Source: Peptococcaceae bacterium BICA1-7 | Lineage (GTDB): Bacteria > Bacillota > Desulfotomaculia > Desulfotomaculales > Desulfocucumaceae | DNA: 64,000 nucleotides | Direction: 5' to 3' | Assembly: GCA_000802095.1 (NCBI GenBank) | Contig: JUEB01000013.1 | Span: 186,001 to 250,000, forward strand | Part shown: positions 24,620 to 34,011 of the stretch, piece by piece | Numbering within the stretch: position 1 is the first letter of the stretch | Layout: each line of letters starts with the position of its first letter | The notes under the pieces: generated by a model | What the model was told of the DNA's origin: nothing | What the model saw: only the letters and a program-made list of their open reading frames with translations | The model's database searches: none | Program-made: the position numbers and the translations under genes

Positions 24620-24755
24620 TCAGCGCTTTAAAGCTTCATAATACTTTCCTGGTGAACTCCGGCCAATCAGGAATACATTTTCAGCTTCTCCGACCAAACG
24701 GAAATACGCCCCTGGCCCCTCCGACAGCACAATCCAGCATAAGCTATTTTTATCA
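24620..24755 (-). pseudogene. Possible remnant of a small protein gene downstream of topB
   Basis: The minus strand holds an open stretch ending in TGA at 24620-24622 that reads like protein: NSLCWIVLSEGPG, then YFRLVGEAENVFLIGRSSPG and KYYEALKR. It has no ATG, GTG or TTG near its upstream end and runs back out of frame into the topB stop region. It may be the tail of a decayed gene or chance. Family not recognised. Confidence 0.3.
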
Positions 24756-26825
24756 TCATTTATCCCTGCCTTCCCTGGCCAGCGCCTCCTTCAGCAAGTC
24801 CCCCAGGCTGCTGCCGATGGACCCCTGATCGCTGTACTGGGAGATCAGCCTCTGGTTAACCTGGCTTGATTTCCTGGAGCTGGAAAATCCCATAGCGTCA
24901 GCCTTCTCAGGCTGCCGGTGCCCGCAGGCGCGGTCCTGACAGACCAGAGTTTTGCCCCGCTTGCCCTTGACCAGCAGCATATATTTGCCGCAGAGGGGGC
25001 ACTTGGTCCTGGATATATTGTCCGCCTTATAGACGGCGGTGTCCGCCGCCACGCTGCGCACCAGATCCATGGTGTTGTTTTTGATGTCACTGATGAATTT
25101 GACCCTGCTTCCCTTCCCCTTGGCTATATTGGTCAGTACCTGCTCCCACTGGGCGGTAAGCTCGGGGCTCTTAAGCTCCGGGGCCACCAGGTTGATCAGC
25201 TGAAAGCCCTTGGAGGTGGGCACCAGTTCCTTGCCGCTGCGCTCTATATAATTGTTATACAGAAGCTTCTCAATAATGTCCGCCCGGGTGGCCGGGGTAC
25301 CCAGGCCGCTGCCCTTCATTGCTTCCCGCAGTTCCTCATCCTCAATAAATTTGCCCGGGCTTTCCATAGCCGTAAGCAGGTTGGCCTCGTTATAGCGGGC
25401 CGGAGGCTTTGTTTTGGCCCTGAGGGGCTTAATGCTTTTAACCTGCCGCTCCTCTCCCTTATTGAGGCTGGTCAGTGTCTGGTCCGGCAGGGAATCCTCC
25501 CTGCCCTCTTCCCGGTCGGCCATATTTTTGGCCACCGCCCGCCAGCCCTGATCCTTGACCACCTTGCCCCGGGAATAAAAGCTCTCCCCGTTTACCAGAG
25601 TGACCAGGGTAAGCTGCTCATACCGGAAGGGCGGGTGAAGCACAGCCAGGAAGCGCCGGACTATAAGGTCGTGCAGGCTCTTTTCCCCGGCGTCAAGATC
25701 GGCAGGCCTATAAGGCTGCTCGGTGGGAATAATGGCGTGGTGATCGGAAACCCTGCTGTCATCCACAAAGCGCTTGGTAACTGTCAGAGACTTTTGCAAA
25801 AGCTGCCTGGCGGCCTCGGCATAAGGTCCCGCCGCAATGCCCTTTAGCCTGGCCGGCAGGGTGGGCACCAGGTCCGAGGAGATATAGCGGGAGTCGGTGC
25901 GGGGATAGGATACCAGCTTGTGCCTCTCGTAAAGTCCCTGCAGCACACTTAAAGTCTTCTGGGCCGAAAAGCCCAGCCTCCGGTTGGCGTCCCTTTGGAG
26001 CTCGGTCAGGTCATAGGCCAGGGGCGGCGGCTCGCTCTTGCTCTCACGGCGCACCTCGGCTATTCTGCCGGGGTGTCCCTTTAATTTGCCGGTGAGCTCC
26101 TCCACCCGGGCATAGTCAAATATACGGCTGCCCTCTTTCCCCCGCCAGTCTCCGTAATAATCCCCAAAGTCAGCCCGGATGGTCCAGTAGTCCACCGGCA
26201 CAAATTTTCTTATCTCTTCCTCCCGCTGCACAATTATGGCCAGGGTGGGGGTCTGCACCCGGCCGGCGGTAAGCTGGGCATTAAATTTACAGGTCAGCGC
26301 CCGGGTAACATTGAGTCCGATGAGCCAGTCGGCCTCGGCCCGGCAGACTGCCGCATCGTACAGATTATTATACTCGGGCCCCGGCTTCAGCCTGGCAAAG
26401 CCCTCCTTTATGGCGGCATCGGTCTGGGAGGAAATCCACAGCCTTTTGAAGGGCTTTTTCCAGCTGACCAGCTTCATTATCCAGCGGGCCACCAGCTCAC
26501 CCTCCCGCCCGGCGTCGGTGGCGATAACCAGTTCCCCGATATCCTGCCGCCTCATTAAGCTACTGACCACCTGAAACTGGTGGGAGGTCTGGCGGATTAC
26601 CTTGAGCTTCATCTGATCCGGCACCATGGGCAGGTCTTCCAGCCGCCACTCTTTATATTTTTTATCGTAGTCCTCGGGCTCGGCCAGGGTGACCAGGTGT
26701 CCCAGTGCCCAGGTCACCACGTACCGGGTCCCCTCCAGATACCCCTTGCCTTTTACATTACAGCCCAGGACCCGGGCTATTTCCCGGGCCACGCTGGGCT
26801 TTTCCGCCAGTACCAGTGCTTTCAT
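24756..26825 (-). CDS. topB: DNA topoisomerase III
   Basis: 689-residue type IA topoisomerase. The TOPRIM domain begins with LVLAEKPSVAREIARVLG and includes the metal motif ATDAGREGEL. The catalytic tyrosine lies in LVSYPRTDSRY. AQLTAGRVQTPTLA is the conserved domain-II hinge. A C-terminal zinc-ribbon CPLCGKYML...CQDRACGH is followed by a basic tail. Length and motifs match TopB rather than TopA. No adjacent conjugation genes are seen, so a chromosomal housekeeping copy is likely, although TopB genes also occur on mobile elements. Confidence 0.95.
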   Translation of the reverse strand: MKALVLAEKPSVAREIARVLGCNVKGKGYLEGTRYVVTWALGHLVTLAEPEDYDKKYKEWRLEDLPMVPDQMKLKVIRQTSHQFQVVSSLMRRQDIGELVIATDAGREGELVARWIMKLVSWKKPFKRLWISSQTDAAIKEGFARLKPGPEYNNLYDAAVCRAEADWLIGLNVTRALTCKFNAQLTAGRVQTPTLAIIVQREEEIRKFVPVDYWTIRADFGDYYGDWRGKEGSRIFDYARVEELTGKLKGHPGRIAEVRRESKSEPPPLAYDLTELQRDANRRLGFSAQKTLSVLQGLYERHKLVSYPRTDSRYISSDLVPTLPARLKGIAAGPYAEAARQLLQKSLTVTKRFVDDSRVSDHHAIIPTEQPYRPADLDAGEKSLHDLIVRRFLAVLHPPFRYEQLTLVTLVNGESFYSRGKVVKDQGWRAVAKNMADREEGREDSLPDQTLTSLNKGEERQVKSIKPLRAKTKPPARYNEANLLTAMESPGKFIEDEELREAMKGSGLGTPATRADIIEKLLYNNYIERSGKELVPTSKGFQLINLVAPELKSPELTAQWEQVLTNIAKGKGSRVKFISDIKNNTMDLVRSVAADTAVYKADNISRTKCPLCGKYMLLVKGKRGKTLVCQDRACGHRQPEKADAMGFSSSRKSSQVNQRLISQYSDQGSIGSSLGDLLKEALAREGRDK

Positions 26826-27154
26826 AAAAACCCCTCAATTCCGCTTCTATTTACAGCATTGCTTATTTTTGTTCTCTTTACTGGTTTTATTGTACCAGCC
26901 ATGGCCTTGTCCTTCAAATTTGTTTTCAACGCACTAAGGGGTGGGGGAATTTCTCACTCAACAGACTTCCTCCCCGTAATTTATTTTATAAACTACTGTT
27001 TTAAGGGAAAATTAATAATTGGGAAAGATGATTTAATACCTTTTTATTATTATTAATGATCAGGAAAAAGATAGTCTTTCGAAAGAGGCGGAATATGACT
27101 CCGGGGAGGATAAAACGGGGAAAGCCCTGAATAAAAAAGGAGCAGGTGATCCAA
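26826..27154. other. Intergenic region between divergent topB and ferritin-like gene
   Basis: A 329-base A/T-rich spacer that should hold both divergent promoters. A weak candidate rightward promoter is TTGGGA at 27019-27024 with an A/T-rich -10 region near 27042-27048. A short CTTTCGAAAG palindrome occurs near 27080. A 24-codon, very basic open frame at 27056-27130 lacks a Shine-Dalgarno and is not called. Nothing else is recognised. Confidence 0.5.
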
Positions 27155-27643
27155 ATGTACGCAAAGGAAATGGAGATTTTAAAAACAGCCATACTGAATG
27201 AGAATGAGGGCTTCCAGTTTTACAGGCTGGCGGCTGACAGCATGAATGACGGGGAGGTCAGGGCTGTTTTTGAATTCCTGGCCAAAGAGGAAGAGGGGCA
27301 CGAAAAATGGCTCAGGGGAATAGCCAGGGATCTGATGGGCAATAATCCCCCTTCTGTAGAGATAATACCCGGCCCAGAGACCAGCTCTCCCGGCATATTT
27401 ACCAGGGACAATATAAAAAGTGCCGGCAGCCTGATAGTCTCCGCCCTGCATATAGGGATCATGATGGAAAAGGCCTCCATGGACTACTACCGGGAAGCCG
27501 CCCAAAAAACCCAGCTGCCGGAGGTAAGGGATCTTTACCTTAAGCTCTCCCACTGGGAAAAGGATCACCTGGACCGGCTGGAAAAGGCCTATGACTTTGC
27601 CAGGGAGGAATGGTGGGCCAAACAGGGATTTTCTCCGGCATAG
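27155..27643 (+). CDS. Ferritin-like (rubrerythrin/COG1633-type) protein
   Basis: 162-residue four-helix bundle protein. Carboxylate-bridge ligands are visible as NENEGFQFY in helix 1, EEEGHEKWL in helix 2, EKASMDYYREAA in helix 3 and WEKDHLDRLE in helix 4, the di-iron pattern of rubrerythrin-like proteins. There is no C-terminal rubredoxin domain. I chose ATG 27155, preceded by AGGTGATC which matches the 16S tail; GTG 27146 is possible. Likely role: iron or peroxide handling in an anaerobe (family inference). Confidence 0.8.
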   Translation: MYAKEMEILKTAILNENEGFQFYRLAADSMNDGEVRAVFEFLAKEEEGHEKWLRGIARDLMGNNPPSVEIIPGPETSSPGIFTRDNIKSAGSLIVSALHIGIMMEKASMDYYREAAQKTQLPEVRDLYLKLSHWEKDHLDRLEKAYDFAREEWWAKQGFSPA

Positions 27644-27694
27644 ATCACACCGGGGCTCCTTATACCACAAATACGGTAATTGGAGTGATATATA

Positions 27695-28345
27695 ATGAGC
27701 ACATATTTAAAAAAAGCACTGATCATGACCGCCATAATTCTCCTGCCTGTAGTACTGGCAGCCTGTGCAGAGAAGAAAGCCGATAATAACCCCGGCCCAG
27801 GCCCCCAAAGCGCAGCTGAAAAGCCCATAGGCGCATACCTGCCGCTCCAGACGGGCAACCGCTGGGAATACGCGGGATCAGGCAATGAATACGCCTCATA
27901 CACGCAATCCGTTACCCGGCAAAAGGACGGCAAGTATCAGGTTATGGTTGACAACGGCGGGACCATAACCGCCAACAGGCTTGAGGTGCAAAGCGACACT
28001 ATCATCAGAACCTACCGGGAAGGAGAGGTCTATGACGACAGGAATATACTGGATGAGCCCTCCAACACAGAGGCTATCCTGCTGAAACTTCCTATAACAG
28101 CCGGAACCTCCTGGATAAGTGAAGGAGACACCTATAAAATAGCGCAGACAGACGCCCGGGTAGATGTGCCCGCAGGGTCTTTCAGCGGCTGTGTTGCAGT
28201 GGAGGCAGCCTATAAGGAGGGAAATTCCCGGTCCCTTAACTACTATAAGGAAGGGATTGGCCTTGTAAAGTCCGAGTTCATACTGGAATCAGGCGAAAAA
28301 ATTGTTTCCGATCTGGAAAAATACAATGTGGGGAGCAAGCGTTAA
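27695..28345 (+). CDS. Predicted lipoprotein, function unknown
   Basis: 216 residues with a lipoprotein signal: a short basic N-terminus, hydrophobic LIMTAIILLPVVLA and lipobox LAAC, giving a lipidated Cys near residue 25. The mature part starts with a Pro/Gly-rich linker. It then has YLPLQTGNRWEYAGSGNEY and a beta-rich domain with VDVPAGSFSGCVAVE, a pattern common in uncharacterised extracytoplasmic Firmicute lipoproteins. The ATG follows GGAG. It converges with the GGDEF/HD-GYP gene so that the two stop codons overlap by 4 bases. Confidence 0.75.
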   Translation: MSTYLKKALIMTAIILLPVVLAACAEKKADNNPGPGPQSAAEKPIGAYLPLQTGNRWEYAGSGNEYASYTQSVTRQKDGKYQVMVDNGGTITANRLEVQSDTIIRTYREGEVYDDRNILDEPSNTEAILLKLPITAGTSWISEGDTYKIAQTDARVDVPAGSFSGCVAVEAAYKEGNSRSLNYYKEGIGLVKSEFILESGEKIVSDLEKYNVGSKR

Positions 28346-30996
28346 AACAACTGAGCAAATTTCTCCACCAGGGAGGGGTCAAACTGAATGACGGCAAACC
28401 TACTCAGCTCGGATAGGGCTTCGTCGTGTGTCAGGGCTTTCCGGTATGGGCGATCACTGGTCATGGCGTCATAAGCGTCTACAATGGAAATGATGCGGCA
28501 TTCCAGGGGGATATCCTCTCCCTGCAGTTTCAGCGGGTAGCCACCGCCATTCCACCACTCATGATGTTTTAATATCCAGTCTGCGATAGGCGACAGGTCG
28601 GGGGCCGCCTGGGCAATACGGTGGCCGATTTCACAGTGCCGCTTCATTTCAGAAAATTCATCGGCTGTGAGTGAGCTGGACTTAAAGAGAATGCGATCAG
28701 GTATGCCTACCTTTCCTATGTCGTGGAACTGTGCCAGAAGCCGCAGATCGGTAATGCTGCTTTCTGTCAGTCCGGCAATCCTGGCCAGGTCTGCCACCAT
28801 CCACTTTAACCTGTCAGCATGGCCTTCAGTGATGTAGTCCCTGGCCTCAAGGGCCTTCATAAGCGCCTGGACAATGGCGCTGCGGGTGCTCTTGACACGG
28901 TGCAGCTTTTCCCGGTACATGTTATTGTCGGCTTCCTTGAAAATGTCGCCTACACCTTTGCCTGGATCATTGGTGGCAAACCCCACCGATATGCTCAGCG
29001 GCAGTTCGGCATTGACCGAATTGTACCGTTCCAATAAGTCCTTTAGCCTGCCGGTGGATACTTCAGCTGAAGCATAGTCAGTATTGGGAAGCAATATGGC
29101 GAACTCGTCCCCTCCAATACGGGCCACAACGTCTCCTTCGCGAAAACACTCTTTGATGGTGTTGGCGGCGGCTATCAGCAAGGCATCCCCGTAGTCGTGC
29201 CCGAAGGAGTCGTTTACAAATTTAAGTCCGTCCACGTCGCACACGATTACGCTTACCTGGTTATAGCGGCCTCTCTCCAGCCGGAGGACCTCCTCCTCGA
29301 AATAAGTGCGGTTAAATAATCCGGTAAGTGAGTCGTGGAGGCTTAGATATCTGAATTTTTCATAATTCTGCCTTAGTTCATCCTGTATCACGTTGAGTTC
29401 CTCGATTGTGGCCTCGAGCTCTTCATTGCTTTGCTGGAGCGTTTTCTCCGCCTGCTTTCTCTCGGTGATGTCTCTGGCGATGGACAGAGCCACCTTCTCT
29501 CCGTTCAAAGTAAAAACGTGTGTGTTTATTTCCATGGGTATTCTTTCGCCGGACCTTGTAATTTGTTCAATCTCAAAGGAGGCGCGGCCCTGATCCATGC
29601 ACTGTCTCCAGATCCCCGAAACTTCATCCAGGTATTCTTCAGACATTATGTCACCGGTGGTCATTGATAAAAACTGGTCCTTGCTGTAGCCCAGCTTCCG
29701 GCAGGCAATATCATTCGCCTCGATTATCGGGCCGGGAGTCCCATCCCCGGAGAGTTTTATTAAAAATATACAGTCATTTGCCTTATTAAAAAGAGTGCGG
29801 AATTTTTCTTCGCTTCCCCTGATCAATTTCTCGTTATTCTGAAGCTCTTTATACTGTTTTTTCAATTCTTCCTTTGCCCGGGAAAGCTGCAGCACTGTGG
29901 ACAGAAGTTCTTGGTTTTTTGCCTGGAGGCCTTCCTCTGCCCGGCATCGAACCAGCGCGCTTACGAATATCTCCCCTACTATTCTTATCAATTTTATAGT
30001 TTCTTCCGGCCATCTTTTCTCCCCCCGCACCGAGTCCAGGCCCAGAAAGCCGTAAATCAGATTTTTGTAAATTAGAGGAACGGCCATGATCGATTTAATC
30101 CCCTGGGCAAGGAAATGTTCTTTTTCTGTGAGGGCCTCGGGTGGAAGCCCGGCGATATCAGGAATATGTACCTTCTTATATAATAACAGCCTTCCCATGA
30201 TCCATGGCAGATCTGTAATGGGTATATCCTGAAGGGTTAGAATTTGGGGACTTATCCCCTTTGCACACCACTCATGGGTGTTGCTCATTATGGTTCTATC
30301 TTCGGAGAAGAGAAACAAATAGCTGCGGTCAACACCAACAAACGTACCGATCTCTTTAAGGGCGCGGCTTATCCCCCGGTCAACTTCGCCGGGCCCAAGC
30401 TTAATAAACCTTGTGGATATTCCGGTGACAAGCTTTTCAAACTTTACCTTCTCTTTAATTTCATTCTCAAGCCTCTTTTGACTGGTAATGTCTTTAAAGG
30501 TTATCACCGCCCCGGTCAGCCCGTAGCGCTCTTTAATGGGTGTGCTCACATACTCCACCAGGACTGCCGTGCCGTCCTTCTTCCAGAAAACATCTTCCTC
30601 CACCCGGTGGACAAGCCCGTCTTTAATGGTGGCGCAAAGAGGACACTCATGCTCAGGGTAGGGGCTCCCGCCCAGCTTTGTGTGGTGCCAGGTGGAGTGG
30701 CTGCGCCGGCCGATAAGCTCCCTTGTCCCATAGCCCAGTATTTTTGCCGCTGCCGGGTTGACAAATGTGATTATCCCTTTTCTGTCCAGTCCGAATATAC
30801 CTTCCCCCGTAGAATTTAAAATAAGTTCATTTTGTCGGTTTAACCTTTCAATATTATTTCTCCAACACTGAAGCTCCTCTTCCAGTTGCCTAAGGCGGTC
30901 TTTAAAAGAGGTCAAAACGCCCGGATGTATTTCCTTGCTTGCTCCCTGGCACTCAGGAATACTGTTTTCTTTCCTGACTTTTATACTGCTTTCCAC
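28342..30996 (-). CDS. PAS-GAF-PAS-GGDEF-HD-GYP cyclic-di-GMP enzyme
   Basis: 884 residues from GTG 30996. Domains in order: coiled coil (about 30-50), PAS with a Cys-bearing insert (SPYPEHECPLC), GAF, a second PAS, GGDEF with the intact active site RIGGDEFAI, and HD-GYP with QFHDIGKVGIPD and HHEWWNGGGYP. It has no membrane segment. Both the synthesis and hydrolysis halves keep their key residues, so it could make and degrade cyclic-di-GMP. An upstream in-frame ATG at 31047 exists, but a terminator-like hairpin lies across 31021-31054, so I prefer the GTG preceded by GGTGAT. It lies downstream of the MCP on the same strand. Confidence 0.85.
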   Translation of the reverse strand: MESSIKVRKENSIPECQGASKEIHPGVLTSFKDRLRQLEEELQCWRNNIERLNRQNELILNSTGEGIFGLDRKGIITFVNPAAAKILGYGTRELIGRRSHSTWHHTKLGGSPYPEHECPLCATIKDGLVHRVEEDVFWKKDGTAVLVEYVSTPIKERYGLTGAVITFKDITSQKRLENEIKEKVKFEKLVTGISTRFIKLGPGEVDRGISRALKEIGTFVGVDRSYLFLFSEDRTIMSNTHEWCAKGISPQILTLQDIPITDLPWIMGRLLLYKKVHIPDIAGLPPEALTEKEHFLAQGIKSIMAVPLIYKNLIYGFLGLDSVRGEKRWPEETIKLIRIVGEIFVSALVRCRAEEGLQAKNQELLSTVLQLSRAKEELKKQYKELQNNEKLIRGSEEKFRTLFNKANDCIFLIKLSGDGTPGPIIEANDIACRKLGYSKDQFLSMTTGDIMSEEYLDEVSGIWRQCMDQGRASFEIEQITRSGERIPMEINTHVFTLNGEKVALSIARDITERKQAEKTLQQSNEELEATIEELNVIQDELRQNYEKFRYLSLHDSLTGLFNRTYFEEEVLRLERGRYNQVSVIVCDVDGLKFVNDSFGHDYGDALLIAAANTIKECFREGDVVARIGGDEFAILLPNTDYASAEVSTGRLKDLLERYNSVNAELPLSISVGFATNDPGKGVGDIFKEADNNMYREKLHRVKSTRSAIVQALMKALEARDYITEGHADRLKWMVADLARIAGLTESSITDLRLLAQFHDIGKVGIPDRILFKSSSLTADEFSEMKRHCEIGHRIAQAAPDLSPIADWILKHHEWWNGGGYPLKLQGEDIPLECRIISIVDAYDAMTSDRPYRKALTHDEALSELSRFAVIQFDPSLVEKFAQLF

Positions 30997-31020
30997 GTTA
31001 ATATCACCGCACTCCAGTTT

Positions 31021-31054
31021 AAAAGGGATGAAGAATAAATTCGTCATCCCTTTT
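31021..31054 (-). terminator. Terminator after the chemoreceptor gene
   Basis: AAAAGGGATGA (31021-31031) pairs with TCATCCCTTTT (31044-31054) around a 12-base loop. On the minus strand it lies about 55 bases beyond the MCP stop and ends in a T-run. It overlaps the longest possible N-terminus of the GGDEF gene, which argues for a later start there. Confidence 0.65.
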
Positions 31055-31107
31055 TATTCGTAATTGTGAATTGTGGGTAAAATCCGGGGCTTGCTCTCTT
31101 AAGCCAC

Positions 31108-32703
31108 CTATACTTTGAATCTGCCCACCAGGAGGTTCATCTCTTCGGCCAGCCTGGACAGAGAATCAGCGGAGGCCGATACCTCTTCCATGGCCGCGGT
31201 CTGCTCTTCGGTGGAAGCGGCCACGTTTTGCACCCCTGCCGACATCTCCTCGGTGGCCGAGGCCACTTCCTGGATTTGAGTAGAGAGGTCCTGTACGGCG
31301 CTGATAATATTCTGGAAGTTTTGCCCCACTTCCTGAACCACCCTGGTTCCACCCTCCACTTCCCTTCCGCCATCAGCCATGTTGTTGACAGCCTTCTGGG
31401 ATTCAGTCTGGATGGCGCTGACCAGGCCGCTGATTTCTTTGGTGGCGTTTGCCGACTGCTCGGCCAGTTTTCTGACCTCCTCGGCCACAACCGCGAACCC
31501 TCGGCCCTGCTCCCCGGCCCTGGCGGCCTCAATGGCTGCGTTCAGCGCCAGCAGGTTGGTCTGGTCAGCGATGCTGGTAATCAGATCGACAATCTGGTTA
31601 ATCTCCTGGGTTTTTGTATTCAATCCGTCTATAGCTACAGAAGCTTCCTTGGCGGTGCCGGCAATAGCCTGCATCTGACTGTTGATGGTTACCAGGCCGC
31701 CGCTCCCCTCGTTAGCGTGCCCCTTGGTAACCTCCGAGGCCTGCGAAATTGACTGCACGTTGGCGGTGACCTGCTCCACGGTGGAGGCGATTTCTGTCAT
31801 GGTGGCCGCGTTCTCGCTGGCCCCGGCGGAGGTTTGCTGGGCACTGGAATTAAGCTGCTGGGAAGAGGCCGACAAAGCCGAGGACTTTTCCATTATCTCC
31901 CTTACCAGCCCTCTCATCTCGCCCACCATGGTCTTAAAGGCGGTGGCCAGCTTTCCTATTTCATCCCCGGACTTTACTTCAATGTCGGAGGTCAGGTCCC
32001 CCGAGGCTGCCACGTTGGCCACATTTACCAGGCTGGCAACCGGACCGGTAATACTGCGGGCGATGAAGAAAGCAGTCAATAGACCCAGCAGAACTGCCGC
32101 GCCACCAGTGGCAAGTATCATGATAAGTGCTTTTGCATAGCTATTCTTTGCCTCTTCGGCGCGGATAGCAGTGCATTCACTGGCATATGCATTTAACTCC
32201 CTAAGAGTGTCCCGCCATTCGGTCACCTTGGGCTGTGATTCCTCCAATAATAATTTGACGGCCTCCTCCTTCTTGTTGGCCATGGCAAGTTCAACAATTT
32301 GATCGTTTATAGTCCTGGCTTCTGCCTTCAACTTCTTTGCCTTCTCCAGCAGAGCCCTTCCTTTTTCACTGTTAAGCATACCTGGAAGCACTTTTTCAAA
32401 TTGCTCCTCGTTTTCATTGTAACTTTCCCTCGCCGAGACAATTCTCTCTTTCTCAGTATTTTGAGCCGGCACGTCATTTAGCAGCGCGATAGTTCGTATC
32501 ACCCTGGTGACTACATGAACCGAATCCAGCATATTGTTGGCCCGTTCCACCTGTACATTATTAATGTCGGTAATTTGTTGCAAACTGTTGTTTATCTCTT
32601 TCATCTGGGAACTTCCAACAACTATTATAGCTATCATAAGCGCTAATACAAGGGCAAAGCCAAGAGCAAGGCGAATCCCTATTTTCAGGTTGCCAAATTT
32701 CAT
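31108..32703 (-). CDS. Methyl-accepting chemotaxis protein
   Basis: 531-residue chemoreceptor. TM1 spans about residues 12-32. The extracytoplasmic four-helix sensor runs to about 185. TM2 ([21 protein letters not shown]) is followed by a HAMP domain and a long coiled coil. The signalling tip is canonical: [23 protein letters not shown] 32703 follows GGAGGAG; the in-frame GTG at 32712 is less likely. The neighbouring cheW gene, 28 bases upstream on the same strand, probably shares its transcript. The ligand is unknown. Confidence 0.93.
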   Translation of the reverse strand: MKFGNLKIGIRLALGFALVLALMIAIIVVGSSQMKEINNSLQQITDINNVQVERANNMLDSVHVVTRVIRTIALLNDVPAQNTEKERIVSARESYNENEEQFEKVLPGMLNSEKGRALLEKAKKLKAEARTINDQIVELAMANKKEEAVKLLLEESQPKVTEWRDTLRELNAYASECTAIRAEEAKNSYAKALIMILATGGAAVLLGLLTAFFIARSITGPVASLVNVANVAASGDLTSDIEVKSGDEIGKLATAFKTMVGEMRGLVREIMEKSSALSASSQQLNSSAQQTSAGASENAATMTEIASTVEQVTANVQSISQASEVTKGHANEGSGGLVTINSQMQAIAGTAKEASVAIDGLNTKTQEINQIVDLITSIADQTNLLALNAAIEAARAGEQGRGFAVVAEEVRKLAEQSANATKEISGLVSAIQTESQKAVNNMADGGREVEGGTRVVQEVGQNFQNIISAVQDLSTQIQEVASATEEMSAGVQNVAASTEEQTAAMEEVSASADSLSRLAEEMNLLVGRFKV

Positions 32704-32731
32704 AACTTCCACTCCTCCCGATCAATACACT

Positions 32732-33136
32732 TTAAGCCACTTCAGAAAGGTCTATTACCAGCCACAGCTGTTGTTTCTTTTTTACAATGCACTTTATAAA
32801 GGACATTACCTCGCCTAAACGCGATATTTCCTCGACCTCCTCATTGGTGTAGGAACTGACCTCCAACACCCTGTCCACAATCAGCCCCACTGTTTTGCCG
32901 TTAAATTCAACGACAACAATCCTGGTTTCACTGTCGCTCTCCTTTTCCGGCAGCCCCATTCTCCGGGAAAGCTTGATCACCGGGATTACTTTTCCACGGA
33001 GATTTAAGATGCCCTCTATTTCCGCATAGTCGGACACCGGGGTTATCTCCGTCAAGCGAATTATTTCGTGCACATATATGATGTCAATGGCGTAGTGGAC
33101 GCCTGCCAACTCAAGAATAACAGCCTGGCTTGTCAA
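32732..33136 (-). CDS. cheW: CheW-type coupling protein
   Basis: 134-residue CheW domain protein, somewhat shorter than the usual 150 or so. It has the two-lobed beta pattern: YAIDIIYVHEIIRL, the conserved ILNLRGKVIPVIKLSRRMG, and VGLIVDRVLEV. The start is TTG, 9 bases after GGGAGG. It links chemoreceptors to CheA; the next downstream gene is an MCP and no CheA is in the window. Confidence 0.9.
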   Translation of the reverse strand: MTSQAVILELAGVHYAIDIIYVHEIIRLTEITPVSDYAEIEGILNLRGKVIPVIKLSRRMGLPEKESDSETRIVVVEFNGKTVGLIVDRVLEVSSYTNEEVEEISRLGEVMSFIKCIVKKKQQLWLVIDLSEVA

Positions 33137-33193
33137 CTTTTTTTCCCTCCCTTTGTGTTTTCATCACAAAACAAAAACGACCCAAACTGACAT

Positions 33194-33257
33194 AAAACCC
33201 CTATATCCCCCCCAATGTATTTTACATCTGTGAACTGGCGGAGAATATAGGGGTTTT
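33194..33257 (-). terminator. Inverted repeat downstream of the response-regulator gene
   Basis: AAAACCCCTATAT (33194-33206) and ATATAGGGGTTTT (33245-33257) are perfect 13-base complements around a 38-base loop. It lies after the leftward response regulator and before cheW. T residues follow the stem on the minus strand. A terminator or a processing structure is likely. Confidence 0.5.
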
Positions 33258-33375
33258 CCCTAATTATGCCTTTATATTTGGCCTGATTTATACCTTTCGA
33301 ATCCTTATTATGGTCATTTAAAAACCCTGTTTCAATCATTTTCCGACCCTGGTATTTGCGCCCAGGAGCCCGGTT

Positions 33376-34011
33376 TTATATGGAAATCAATCCCTCCCTG
33401 ACGGCATATTTAACCAGATCGGCCAGATTATACAGGCCCAGTTTGTTCATAATCTGACTGCGGTGCGCTTCGACTGTTTTCTTGCTTATTTTCAGCAGTG
33501 AGGCGGCCTCAGCGGTGGTTTTCCCCTCGGCGATAAGTTGCAGTATTTGTCGCTCCCTAACTGTCAGCAATTGCTCTGAATTGTTATTTTTCAACTGTGC
33601 CATATAATCTTTTATAACCAGGCCGGCAATACCCCTGCCCAGGTAAAAGCCATTCTCCTGGCAGGAGGTCAGCGCCTGGATGAGCTCTTTGTAGTCGCAG
33701 CTCTTGGTGATATATCCGCAAGCCCCCGCCTTGATCATCTTGTCCAAATACCACTTCTCCGAGTGCATGGTCAGGGCGATCACCTTTATGCCCGGATTTT
33801 CCGAGGTTATTTTTAGTGTGGCCTCAATGCCGTTTAAATTGGGCATGGAGATGTCCATTAAAACCAGGTCCGGGGAAATTTCCCGGGCCTTCTGTACAGC
33901 CGTGATGCCGTCCCCGGCCTCGGCAACTATCTCAATGTCAGGTAATTTTTCCAGCAGGGAGCGAAGGCCGTCCCGTATAATCTGGTGGTCGTCGACAATC
34001 ATAATTTTCAA
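33376..34011 (-). CDS. NarL/FixJ-family response regulator
   Basis: 211 residues: a receiver domain with acidic pair VDDHQ, phospho-acceptor Asp 53 in LVLMDISMP and Lys in GYITKSC, then a LuxR-type helix-turn-helix (LTVRERQILQLIAEGKTTAEAA through KTVEAHRSQIMNKL). The TTG at 34011 overlaps the kinase stop codon by 4 bases and has GGAGAGG upstream; ATG 34002 is an alternative. Coupled translation marks it as the partner of the adjacent kinase. Confidence 0.92.
   Translation of the reverse strand: MKIMIVDDHQIIRDGLRSLLEKLPDIEIVAEAGDGITAVQKAREISPDLVLMDISMPNLNGIEATLKITSENPGIKVIALTMHSEKWYLDKMIKAGACGYITKSCDYKELIQALTSCQENGFYLGRGIAGLVIKDYMAQLKNNNSEQLLTVRERQILQLIAEGKTTAEAASLLKISKKTVEAHRSQIMNKLGLYNLADLVKYAVREGLISI

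Noticed and set aside
27056-27130. 24-codon very basic open frame upstream of the ferritin-like gene
   Set aside because: No Shine-Dalgarno, A/T-rich chance context and no recognisable motif.
33133-33339. 68-codon leftward open frame between response regulator and cheW
   Set aside because: It spans a perfect 13-bp inverted repeat that looks like a terminator, has low-quality protein composition and overlaps the cheW start.
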